Below are positions 52,948-60,400 of a stretch of 64,000 bases of DNA, piece after piece. Both the position numbers and the translations under genes were made by a program. This DNA is from Thermococcus camini. GTDB taxonomy: Archaea > Methanobacteriota_B > Thermococci > Thermococcales > Thermococcaceae. Location of the stretch: the NCBI RefSeq assembly GCF_904067545.1, contig NZ_LR881183.1:1554277-1618276 (forward strand), read 5' to 3'. Below the pieces are notes generated by a model. The model did not search any database, had not been told where the DNA came from, and saw only the letters and a list, made by a program, of their open reading frames with translations. Every line of letters begins with the position of its first letter. The stretch's first letter is position 1.

Positions 52948-53520
52948 TCACCACTCCTCCTCTTCCTCGATAAGGCCGTACTTCTCCAGCTCACGGAGGA
53001 GCTTTCTGACGGCTTCCCAGGCGTCGTGCTCGCTCTTTGCACCGGAGCAGACTATCTTTCCGGAGGAGAAGAGCAGTATTACCGCCCTCGGCTCCTTAAC
53101 GCGGTAGATGACGCCGGGGAACTGCTCCGGCTCGTACTCACAGTTGGGAAGGCTCAATGCAACTGCATCGAGGTTGAACTCCATGCCTATGTCGCCGCTG
53201 AAGACCATGTTCTGAATGTCTATCTGCGGGGCGCGGCCGAACTTGGCGCCTATCTTCTTGAGCATCTGGATGAGCTTGTTGACGGCGCGCTCTATATCCT
53301 CAACGCTTTTAGCCCCGGTGACGACGAGCTTGCCGGAACTGAATATCAGAAGAGCAACCTTGGGCTCCTCGAAGCGGCAGATTATGCCGGGGAACTCCTC
53401 GGGGTTGTACTTGGAGTTGGGGCAGATTTCAATGACCTTCTCAAGGTTGAGCTGGGTGAATAAGTCCACAGAAGCAACAATATTCTCAATCCTGAGCTTT
53501 ACATTGCTCATGTCTACCAA
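52948..53520 (-). CDS. tbp: TATA-box-binding protein
   Basis: 190 residues, two direct TBP repeats. Repeat 1 has [17 protein letters not shown] and [30 protein letters not shown]; repeat 2 has [19 protein letters not shown] and [30 protein letters not shown]. It ends in an acidic tail (EEEEEW). Start TTG 53520 gives [10 protein letters not shown], matching the known Pyrococcus TBP start MVDMSKVKLR, with GGAGGTG upstream; ATG 53511 is the alternative. An essential general transcription factor, here flanked by defence-type genes. Confidence 0.97.
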   Translation of the reverse strand: MVDMSNVKLRIENIVASVDLFTQLNLEKVIEICPNSKYNPEEFPGIICRFEEPKVALLIFSSGKLVVTGAKSVEDIERAVNKLIQMLKKIGAKFGRAPQIDIQNMVFSGDIGMEFNLDAVALSLPNCEYEPEQFPGVIYRVKEPRAVILLFSSGKIVCSGAKSEHDAWEAVRKLLRELEKYGLIEEEEEW

Positions 53521-53549
53521 GGCTTACACCTCCGGATGGTGGGTTTAAA

Positions 53550-53570
53550 AACCCTTTATAAATGAGGCGA
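53550..53570 (-). promoter_or_regulatory. Promoter of tbp
   Basis: The minus strand shows CCTCATTTATAAAGG with TATA core TTTATAAA (53555-53562). The predicted start is near 53532, leaving a leader of about a dozen bases containing GGAGGTG. Confidence 0.65.
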
Positions 53571-53719
53571 GTTGAGTTTTTAAAGGTTTAGGTCACGATG
53601 GCCAGGGGGCGGAGAATGCACACAAGTGTTCAGGCAGGGGTTGAAAATTTCTTAAGTGCAGGTAACTAAAAATCAAGAAGGCTTAAAAGGTGTTGGGCAG
53701 AGCTGGGGGTGGTGAGACC

Positions 53720-54142
53720 ATGAGAAACACGATGGTTTTAGTAAGGACCGACAACTTTCAGAAGGCCAGCATCGCTCTGGCTGACCTGGTGCGCTACGGA
53801 GGAATGCAGATACGCGGCGACCCGAGGATAATTCCCCCCGCCCTCTCCGACTGGGCCTTTGAGAAGATAAGCGGCGAGAAGCCGAGAAGGCGCTTCAGGG
53901 CCCACGTGATCGCCCAGATAGACCTCGCGCCGGCGAAGGCAATAGGCAGGCTTATGGAAATACATCCACCCGCGCACGTTCTTGTGATTCCCCCCGATAC
54001 CGAAGTCTGGGAAGAGATAATGCGGCTCTGGAGAACTTTTGAGAAGCTTAAAGGCTTCCACCCGCCGAAGAGGACCAGGGCAGAGGAACTGAGGAAGAAG
54101 AGGGAGAGGGAAGAGGAGGAGTGGGAGTTCGAGGAGTTTTAA
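53720..54142 (+). CDS. DUF356-type conserved archaeal protein
   Basis: 140 residues. MRNTMVLVRTDNFQKASIAL, then ADLVRYGGMQIRGDPRIIPP and HVLVIPPDTEVWEEI. This resembles the archaeal DUF356 family; function not known. The C-terminus is a long charged helix (RAEELRKKREREEEEWEFEEF). ATG 53720 follows GGGGTGGTGAGACC. The end overlaps the convergent PIN gene by 4 nt. Confidence 0.75.
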   Translation: MRNTMVLVRTDNFQKASIALADLVRYGGMQIRGDPRIIPPALSDWAFEKISGEKPRRRFRAHVIAQIDLAPAKAIGRLMEIHPPAHVLVIPPDTEVWEEIMRLWRTFEKLKGFHPPKRTRAEELRKKREREEEEWEFEEF

Positions 54143-54576
54143 GGAAGAACATTTAGTCCTTCTTTCTCTCCCGCGTTTTTAAGGTCGTTATCCAGCGTTC
54201 CAAGGTTGCTGACCTCAAAGACAATGCACGTTGCTAGTATTATTGCGTCGTTTGAAAGTAGGTTGTGCCTTCGCATGAGCTCATAGGACAACTCAAGAAC
54301 CTCATCGTCGGTGGGGAGTACATGGAACTGCTCGATAAAATCTTTTGGTTCCTCAGGCAGTACGACGTTGTTGATTTTACCCTGTTTCTTAACTGTAAAC
54401 GGCGATACTCCAGTCTTAAGGGCAATGTAATGAAAGATAAACTCGCTGAACACGATGTCGTTAATAACTGGAATCAGGTCGGACTTAAGAAGTTCTTCAA
54501 AGAGGGAAATTGCAAGGGGATTGCCCTTTAAGCCCTCGATCAGAACGGAAGAAAATGAACTCACTGGAGGTACCAT
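54139..54576 (-). CDS. PIN-domain protein lacking the first catalytic Asp
   Basis: 145 residues. VLIEGLKGN at the N-terminus, NDIVFSEFIFHYIALKTG, LLSNDAIILATCIVFEVSNL and LGTLDNDLKNAGE follow the VapC pattern. The position before SSVL, normally Asp (DSSVLIEG), is Phe in SFSSVLIEG, so one metal ligand is missing. ATG 54576 overlaps the antitoxin stop by 16 nt. Probably an inactive or recently damaged toxin. Confidence 0.72.
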   Translation of the reverse strand: MVPPVSSFSSVLIEGLKGNPLAISLFEELLKSDLIPVINDIVFSEFIFHYIALKTGVSPFTVKKQGKINNVVLPEEPKDFIEQFHVLPTDDEVLELSYELMRRHNLLSNDAIILATCIVFEVSNLGTLDNDLKNAGEKEGLNVLP

Positions 54577-54698
54577 TCCCCTTCATTTATATCCCCCTCA
54601 AATCTGCCGAGGTACTTGGAGAGCACAGCCTTTCTCAATCCTTTACCCATCTCGCGCTCGATTAAAATCCTTATCTTTCGCTCGATGAGACGCTCCAT
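54561..54698 (-). CDS. VapB-type antitoxin, N-terminus frameshifted
   Basis: 45 residues from ATG 54698 (MERLIERKIRILIEREMGKG, then LRKAVLSKYL and GRFEGDINEGEWYLQ). Just upstream in another frame, GTG 54730 gives MGEIVVRVPPA, the expected N-terminal strand of such an antitoxin. One G missing in the CCCCCGG run near 54700 would join the two. The DNA-binding part may thus be lost. Confidence 0.6.
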   Translation of the reverse strand: MERLIERKIRILIEREMGKGLRKAVLSKYLGRFEGDINEGEWYLQ

Positions 54699-54777
54699 GC
54701 CGGGGGAACCCTCACGACTATTTCTCCCACTCTGGCCACCTGATTAAAATATGTCAACAAGAGAATTTAAGTTTTTG

Positions 54778-56205
54778 TCAGTCTCCGGTGGAGATAGTGA
54801 ACACACCCTTCAGGGCCCCTCCAAATTTCTCGTCTGCTTTGGACACGTTTCCATTTTTCAGACATTCCATGTTGTAAGCGATTACAAAGAGCTTTCTTCC
54901 ATCGAAAAACTCAAAATCCAAAGGTCCGTCCGAGAGTCCCTGATTATAAGTTGAGCTGGAGGGAACTATAATAACCGCTGGCGGTTTTGAGTCTCTCTCG
55001 CATTGATTATCAGGATGCCATCCCCAAATTCTTGAATAAACGTAGAGCTGACGAACGATATCTGGCTTAATTTCGATCTTTGTTTTTCCATTCTTATCAG
55101 TCTCGACAAGTTTCGTGTATTTAGCATCCAATATTACGGACCAATCCTCCAGATGAAGAATGTAGTCCGGATACTGGTTCTTAAGAGAAACTTCTGGGGG
55201 CTTACTATTAAACAGCTTCCTTCTGTTTTCGGAATCTTTGTTGGTTGTGAGTTTATATCCGCGCTCTTCTGCATACCAGGATAAAACCCTCACAATGTAC
55301 AGCTCAAACAGTCTGTTCATATCGACGAAAAAGCCAGTAACTTCCCGTCTTCTCCCTTCGCCGCTTGCAGGCATGAACAAAAGTTTGGCCAGCTCAAAGG
55401 GCTTCCTGAACCTTTCGTTTAGCCTTGTGAAATGAACGCGCTCAAAATGTTCCCTCGTAGGATGGATTAAGGTAACTCCCTCAAAGGCAAGCATCAAATT
55501 TCCAAGCAGCTTTTTGTTGATGCTCCACGTTGTTGTCCCCATGGCTTTCCTGATGGAGAAGTGGAATACCCTGTTGAGAAGGTTGTCCTCGATGAGCTCA
55601 TGAACTTCAACGCTGAAAGTGTTCAACTGGTGTGGGAGCTTTCGTATCTGTCTGCTCAACAGGAGTTTTCCTCTAAGGAAATCCTCGTTGCTTTGAAGTT
55701 CAACATACTCCCTGTGATAACCCCTCTGAACTTCCTCCCAGAGACTTTTGGCAAAGAGATATATGAAAACCTCGTGGAGGCTTGGTCGAAGCTTCCTCCC
55801 ATAAAGGTAGGCCAAATTGTAATCCCTGATTTTTAAGCCATATGCTCTGTCAAGCATTCGTATAAAGGCCAGCAAAGATTTCCATGTCTCCTCCCGTGTT
55901 TGTTCGCCCTCCTTTGGCTCAAAAACCTTTGGAAGAATCTGGATGAAAACGTTGCCGATGGCGGCAAAGCCAACGTAGTGGCGTGCTTTAATTTTGTTGG
56001 CATAGACCTCCACGACGCCTTTGCTCTCGTCAATCTCATTCTCGCTATCCAAGTTGTCCTCGGATTTGTCAATTCGTTTGAAGTCCTTTCTAAACTGGAG
56101 ATTCAGCTTAATGAGGGCATCCTGGATGGTCTTTTTGTCTCCGCTGATATCTTTGTATCTCATTGTCCCATGTTCGTAGAGCGTTATTGTGATAGGACCA
56201 GGCAT
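54778..56205 (-). CDS. mcrC: McrC-type nuclease subunit (partner 2)
   Basis: 475 residues, the usual McrC length. N-terminal region with GVVEVYANKIKARHYVGFAA and IGNVFIQILPK, a middle helical part, then the PD-(D/E)XK core: QYPDYILHLEDWSVILDAKYT (Asp...Asp-Ala-Lys). It ends in FDGRKLFVIAYN. It makes the cutting subunit of a McrBC system with the 56221-58197 McrB. ATG 56205, 15 nt after the McrB stop. Confidence 0.9.
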   Translation of the reverse strand: MPGPITITLYEHGTMRYKDISGDKKTIQDALIKLNLQFRKDFKRIDKSEDNLDSENEIDESKGVVEVYANKIKARHYVGFAAIGNVFIQILPKVFEPKEGEQTREETWKSLLAFIRMLDRAYGLKIRDYNLAYLYGRKLRPSLHEVFIYLFAKSLWEEVQRGYHREYVELQSNEDFLRGKLLLSRQIRKLPHQLNTFSVEVHELIEDNLLNRVFHFSIRKAMGTTTWSINKKLLGNLMLAFEGVTLIHPTREHFERVHFTRLNERFRKPFELAKLLFMPASGEGRRREVTGFFVDMNRLFELYIVRVLSWYAEERGYKLTTNKDSENRRKLFNSKPPEVSLKNQYPDYILHLEDWSVILDAKYTKLVETDKNGKTKIEIKPDIVRQLYVYSRIWGWHPDNQCERDSKPPAVIIVPSSSTYNQGLSDGPLDFEFFDGRKLFVIAYNMECLKNGNVSKADEKFGGALKGVFTISTGD

Positions 56206-56220
56206 ATGAATTCAACTCCA

Positions 56221-58197
56221 TCAATCTGATGGCTGACTGCTTTCTGTTGAGTTCTCAGCCTCTCTCATAGCTTGGTTGTTATCTGAAGAGTTCTCTCTGT
56301 CCATTACTCTCTTTAGTGCATTGACAAAATCATTCCCTTCAAGGACTTTCAGCTGATATGCCTTCTCCCCATTTGGTCCAGTGACATTATCAAGCTTTTC
56401 AAAGAACACGTTCCCAGAATCTCTGCCTCCTTCATTCAGAACCCACTTTATTGTCTCCCAGTCGTTGTAGAAGTACTCCATGAGGAGCGGGAGCACTTCG
56501 TAGTACCAGACTCGCTTGAGATCCTCAACGGTCTCTACGTTCAGGAAGTAGCTGTGGCCTATCCGGTGGTCGCGGTCTTTGACCGCAGTAATACGGTCGT
56601 TGGTGGCTTTCAACAGTTCGGCGAGATTGATACCTTCAATAGTCCTTAGTTTCTCAGGGTCTGGCTCGACTTCAATGAAGGCGAACCTTCTCCTCAGGGC
56701 AACGTCGAGTAAAGCGATGCTCCTGTCGGCGGTGTTCATCGTGCCGATGATGTAAAGGTTCGGCGGAACCGCAAAGGGTTCACCCGAGTATGGTAACCTA
56801 ACGATAAGCTGGTTGTCACCGCCGAGGCGCTTGTCCTTTTCGAGGAGGGTTATCAGTTCGCCAAGAATTTTGCTGATGTTTCCGCGGTTAATCTCGTCGA
56901 CGATGAGGTAGAATTTAGGTGCGTTGGAGAAGTCAATGACTTTTTTAGACCTGATATGCTCGACGACACGTTTTTTGATTCCCTCATAGTTATCCTCTGC
57001 GTTGAGTACTCCACGTAGCGCCTGATAGACCGCAAAATAATATGAACCCGAGCCAGTATCCCCAATGATGGAGGTTACCTCAGGAATAGTCCGCACTTCC
57101 CCATGCTCCCAAAGAAGCCGGAGGTTTTTCGTTGAAATATAGTGTTCGTTGTTTCCATTTTCAGGCTTTATGAACAGACCGCCCTCTGTAAACCTGACAA
57201 CCCTGAATTCATTACCAGTCTTCGTTTTGAGAGAACTTCCCCCAGGGTAAGTCTCCTTGAAAAGATGCCACGCATTTTCGAAATCTCGAACAATTGCACT
57301 CCATATAGCTTTGATTGCCATCTTCTTGAATATTCCATCCTCGACTTCATACCTGATATTCCCTCCCTTGTCAGTCTTCGGCCTGAACCCTTCAATGAAC
57401 TCCTCGTAGCTGTAGGACTGGTGGAAGGTTATTAACTCCCAGCGGTTTCCGGGCTTGTTTTCGCCAGTTTTTTCAACGACATAGTTGCGGGCTATGTACG
57501 TTTTGCCCGTTCCAGGTGGACCGTAGAGGATTACCTGACCTTTTTTGGGGAGGAGTTCATCAAGCTGTCGCGTTATCTTTCCATTAACATTCCCATTGTT
57601 TTCCATACAACATTCCTCCCGGCATTTTGAAAGGTAAAACCCCGCCTCAAGGGCGTATTTTATGCCAAGCCCCTCCTTGACCGAGTTTATACCTTTAATC
57701 AGCCACACCGCTTTATCTATCTCCCAATTTCCACCAACGATAGGGCTGCTATCTCCAAACAGGACTTTCCTCACTTTTTCTCCGATAACATGTTTCCCTA
57801 TCGGGATAAATACCTCAGGATTAGCCAGTGCGAGATACGTGAAAATCCCCGAAAGCCCAATGCCTCGGTATCTAGTTCTGATTTCTGTGATGTCGTTTTT
57901 AAGTTCGAGAAAATCAACGGTCTCCAAGGCATGGTACCTAGAAAGTAATGCCATGACACTTTTGTTTTTGAGAACCTTCTGTAACTGAGGAATATCGAAA
58001 AATCTCCCAGTTCCTATTTTAGAGTTAATTTTTCTGACAGTCATGGCTATCTCATCGGGATCGAACCTTCCTGACTCAATTCTTTCTTTAACTTCCTTGA
58101 TCCGGTGGAGTATCTCCCCCTCTTTGCGCTGCCATTCATCCCGGTGTTTCTCTTTCAAACAATGAAGCAAAGTATTAAGCTTTTCTTCCATAGACAT
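56221..58197 (-). CDS. mcrB: McrB-type AAA+ GTPase (system 2)
   Basis: 658 residues. Helical N-terminal domain (1-195) similar to that of the first McrB (HRDEWQRKEGEILHRIKEVK; GLGIKYALEAGFYLSKC). No EVE-like insert before the AAA+ module. Walker A GPPGTGKT (226-233), Walker B FYLIVDEINRGNISKILGEL, the McrB motif NTADRSIALLDVALRRRFAF. ATG 58197 follows GGGGGTGACCATC. Its start overlaps the upstream small gene by 23 nt. Confidence 0.9.
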   Translation of the reverse strand: MSMEEKLNTLLHCLKEKHRDEWQRKEGEILHRIKEVKERIESGRFDPDEIAMTVRKINSKIGTGRFFDIPQLQKVLKNKSVMALLSRYHALETVDFLELKNDITEIRTRYRGIGLSGIFTYLALANPEVFIPIGKHVIGEKVRKVLFGDSSPIVGGNWEIDKAVWLIKGINSVKEGLGIKYALEAGFYLSKCREECCMENNGNVNGKITRQLDELLPKKGQVILYGPPGTGKTYIARNYVVEKTGENKPGNRWELITFHQSYSYEEFIEGFRPKTDKGGNIRYEVEDGIFKKMAIKAIWSAIVRDFENAWHLFKETYPGGSSLKTKTGNEFRVVRFTEGGLFIKPENGNNEHYISTKNLRLLWEHGEVRTIPEVTSIIGDTGSGSYYFAVYQALRGVLNAEDNYEGIKKRVVEHIRSKKVIDFSNAPKFYLIVDEINRGNISKILGELITLLEKDKRLGGDNQLIVRLPYSGEPFAVPPNLYIIGTMNTADRSIALLDVALRRRFAFIEVEPDPEKLRTIEGINLAELLKATNDRITAVKDRDHRIGHSYFLNVETVEDLKRVWYYEVLPLLMEYFYNDWETIKWVLNEGGRDSGNVFFEKLDNVTGPNGEKAYQLKVLEGNDFVNALKRVMDRENSSDNNQAMREAENSTESSQPSD

Positions 58198-58630
58198 GAT
58201 GGTCACCCCCCGTTGCAATTAACCAGGCTTTCTCAAGCTTTCCCCTGATGCGTTTCCAATACATGAGCCTCTCCTCCGTAACTCGTTCGGGATTGACGAG
58301 AAAGCTACCATCACTTGTCTGGGATATTAGCTTATCCTCTATTAGCTCTCTAAGAGTGAATTCAAGGGGTCTATTCGGCTTAATGATGTTGACATAAATC
58401 TCGTCATCAACAATTAAAAGGGCGTTCAAAAGTGCCCTAATGTCCTCCTTGGAAACCCCTTTTTCCTTTCCGCCGTAGTGCTGGATGTAGTATATCACGT
58501 TGAGGAGGAGAAACTCCCTCCTCCCTGCCCTAAGCCAGTCCTCCCAGTGCTCGGGGTGTCTCTCGGGATGTAATACCGCATCTTTCATGTAATCCAGCAT
58601 TTCTTCAACGCGTTTGTCATCACCACTCAT
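58175..58630 (-). CDS. Unrecognised helical protein upstream of mcrB
   Basis: 151 residues, mostly helical: VEEMLDYMKDAVLHPERHPE, WEDWLRAGRREFLLLNVIYY, then SKEDIRALLNALLIVDDEIY and LTRELIEDKLISQTSDG-like sequence resembling a winged-helix wing. ATG 58630 has GGGTGAGCGCG upstream; GTG 58639 is possible. Overlaps both neighbours (11 and 23 nt), so it is tightly co-translated with McrB. Function unknown; an accessory or regulatory subunit is plausible. Confidence 0.72.
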   Translation of the reverse strand: MSGDDKRVEEMLDYMKDAVLHPERHPEHWEDWLRAGRREFLLLNVIYYIQHYGGKEKGVSKEDIRALLNALLIVDDEIYVNIIKPNRPLEFTLRELIEDKLISQTSDGSFLVNPERVTEERLMYWKRIRGKLEKAWLIATGGDHHVYGRKA

Positions 58631-59096
58631 CGCGCTCACCCAAGACCTTCTCGGGAGGGTTTAGAGAGACCCACAAATCCCCGTATTCATCCAAAACGCT
58701 GAGCTGGTCCATTATTGTGCTGTCCTTGAGCGGGACAACCACGAGGCCAATGTTGTACCTTTGAAGGACTTCCTTTGAAAGCTTCCTCAGCTCTTCAACG
58801 TCTCTTCTGCTACCAATTGTTATTTCCTTGTAAAGGTTACCAAAAATCTTCTCTGCTTTTCTCCTGAGCTCCTTGTCCCCGACCACGTAGATTCCGATCA
58901 TGACGAGGGCATCTTCGAGCATGTGCTCTATGCTTGAAATCCAGACAACGTTCTCATCCTCTATCTCAGGGTAGAGCGGCCTCAGCTCCCAGGAGGGAGC
59001 GTCGTTTTCATAGAGGATTAACACATAGCCAGGGTTCGGAAGTCCGTATCCCCACCCCGGACGGCTGCCCACAATGATGAACGCAGTGGCGCCCAT
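58620..59096 (-). CDS. Unrecognised protein of the McrBC-linked operon
   Basis: 158 residues, alpha/beta. It begins MGATAFIIVGSRPGWGYGLP, then LPNPGYVLILYENDAPSWEL; in the middle, VVWISSIEHMLEDALVMIGI; later RRDVEELRKLSKEVLQRYNI and LVVVPLKDSTIMDQLSV. No known catalytic motif. It lies 4 nt after the ADP-ribosylglycohydrolase stop and overlaps the next gene by 11 nt. Function unknown. Confidence 0.7.
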   Translation of the reverse strand: MGATAFIIVGSRPGWGYGLPNPGYVLILYENDAPSWELRPLYPEIEDENVVWISSIEHMLEDALVMIGIYVVGDKELRRKAEKIFGNLYKEITIGSRRDVEELRKLSKEVLQRYNIGLVVVPLKDSTIMDQLSVLDEYGDLWVSLNPPEKVLGERDEW

Positions 59097-59100
59097 AACA

Positions 59101-60030
59101 TCACCCCACCAGACTTGAGATAAAATCGTCTATTATCTCCCCGGCGTATTCCTTCCCTTCGATCTTCTCAAGCCACTCCTCCGGGATGGCATCGATCCCG
59201 TAATAAGTCCCGGCCAAGCCGCCGGTAACGGCCCCGGTAGTGTCAGCATCTTCCCCAAGGGAAACAACCTTCCTTATCGCATCGGCAAAGTCCTCACTCC
59301 TCAGGAAAGCCCAGAGGCTCGCCTCAAGGGTGTGCACGACGTAACCACTGCCCCTGATCCCGCTCCTCTCAACCTCGTGAATCCTCCCGCTTAATACCCT
59401 CTCGTAATGAGCGAGCTCTCCGGCAAAGGGCTCCGCTGAGTAGAACTCCCTCGCCGTCGCTATTGCATCACGGTAGGCTTCAAGCCCCTCCATTCCGTCA
59501 AGAATGTTCCACACGATCAAGGAGTAAATACCGCAGCCAACGAGCGCCCTGGGGTGAGCGTGGGTAATCATTGAAACCTCGTGAATGAGTTTAAGCTTCT
59601 CCTCCAGGGAGTTGAGCTTGAAGTAGGCGTAATACGCCGCGGGGAGGATTCTCATCAATGAGCCGTTGCCGTTGTCCCGTTCTCCCCTGCCGCCGGCCTC
59701 AAGCGGCGGAACTCCATTGGCTATACGCTCTATCGCCCTCGATGTCGTGTTCCCCTCATCAAATGCGTAACCCCTCGGCGTGAACTCACCGTCATAGTAC
59801 CAGCGGAGGAAGTTCTCCGCAATCCTATCAACGCTGTAGCCTTCCATCAGCGCGTGGGCCGTCGCTAATGTTAAAGACGAGTCGTCGCTCCAGAGGCCGT
59901 CAAGCATTGGAATTTCCTCGGGTTTTGGATAGTCCAGCTCCATCGCAAGTCTGCTGGTGAACTGGAAGGTCAAGCCAAAGGCATCTCCAACGAGGACTCC
60001 CCAGAGGCCGCCTTCAAGCTTTGAGCGCAT
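59101..60030 (-). CDS. ADP-ribosylglycohydrolase (DraG-like)
   Basis: 309 residues. Family motifs: GGLWGVLVGDAFGLTFQFTS, GLWSDDSSLTLATAHALM with the metal-binding Ser-Asp-Asp, GNGSLMRILPAAYYAYF, HAHPRALVGCG and SLGEDADTTGAVTGGLAG with the second metal-binding Asp pair. It removes ADP-ribose from protein, nucleic acid or small molecules. ATG 60030 after GGTGGTGAAG. It sits 2 nt after the cyclotransferase-fold gene. Confidence 0.9.
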   Translation of the reverse strand: MRSKLEGGLWGVLVGDAFGLTFQFTSRLAMELDYPKPEEIPMLDGLWSDDSSLTLATAHALMEGYSVDRIAENFLRWYYDGEFTPRGYAFDEGNTTSRAIERIANGVPPLEAGGRGERDNGNGSLMRILPAAYYAYFKLNSLEEKLKLIHEVSMITHAHPRALVGCGIYSLIVWNILDGMEGLEAYRDAIATAREFYSAEPFAGELAHYERVLSGRIHEVERSGIRGSGYVVHTLEASLWAFLRSEDFADAIRKVVSLGEDADTTGAVTGGLAGTYYGIDAIPEEWLEKIEGKEYAGEIIDDFISSLVG

Positions 60031-60032
60031 CT

Positions 60033-60374
60033 TCACCACCCCTTGAATTCGACATCATCAAAATCCCTGCTCTCTATCTTTTCCCCACCCGGCTCATGCA
60101 CCCACTCCCAGAGGATCGCTCTGCCAAACTTTGTATTCACGTCAACCGGTATGTAGCCGGCGTTTACCTCTATACGGTTAATCCTCTCGAAGGTCTCCTC
60201 ATCAACAGTGTAAACCTCAACCTTTAGCTCGCCATTGCCCTTAACTGCGTAGGGGAGAACATCAACGTAAAGGTCGTAGCCCTCAATCCTGTCTTCACCA
60301 AGGAATTTACTTTCCCTTAAATAGCCGTGCAACGGTTTGCCCTTCCTCAACGTGCCGTAAACTGCTATCCTCAT
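60033..60374 (-). CDS. Gamma-glutamylcyclotransferase-fold protein
   Basis: 113 residues. MRIAVYGTLRKGKPLHGYLR carries the YGTLR(K)G binding loop of the AIG2/YtfP/BtrG fold, and RINRIEVNAGYIPVDV has the conserved Glu position. Cyclises gamma-glutamylamines or related substrates in characterised members. ATG 60374 follows GGAGGCGTGAGG; start 60395 would lie before it. 26 nt after the MBL protein stop. Confidence 0.85.
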   Translation of the reverse strand: MRIAVYGTLRKGKPLHGYLRESKFLGEDRIEGYDLYVDVLPYAVKGNGELKVEVYTVDEETFERINRIEVNAGYIPVDVNTKFGRAILWEWVHEPGGEKIESRDFDDVEFKGW

Positions 60375-60400
60375 CCTCACGCCTCCGCCATACACGTCAG

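Noticed and set aside
53521-53719. Possible small RNA between tbp and the DUF356 gene
   Set aside because: Only promoter elements of the divergent genes are clear; no C/D boxes or stable hairpin with good spacing.
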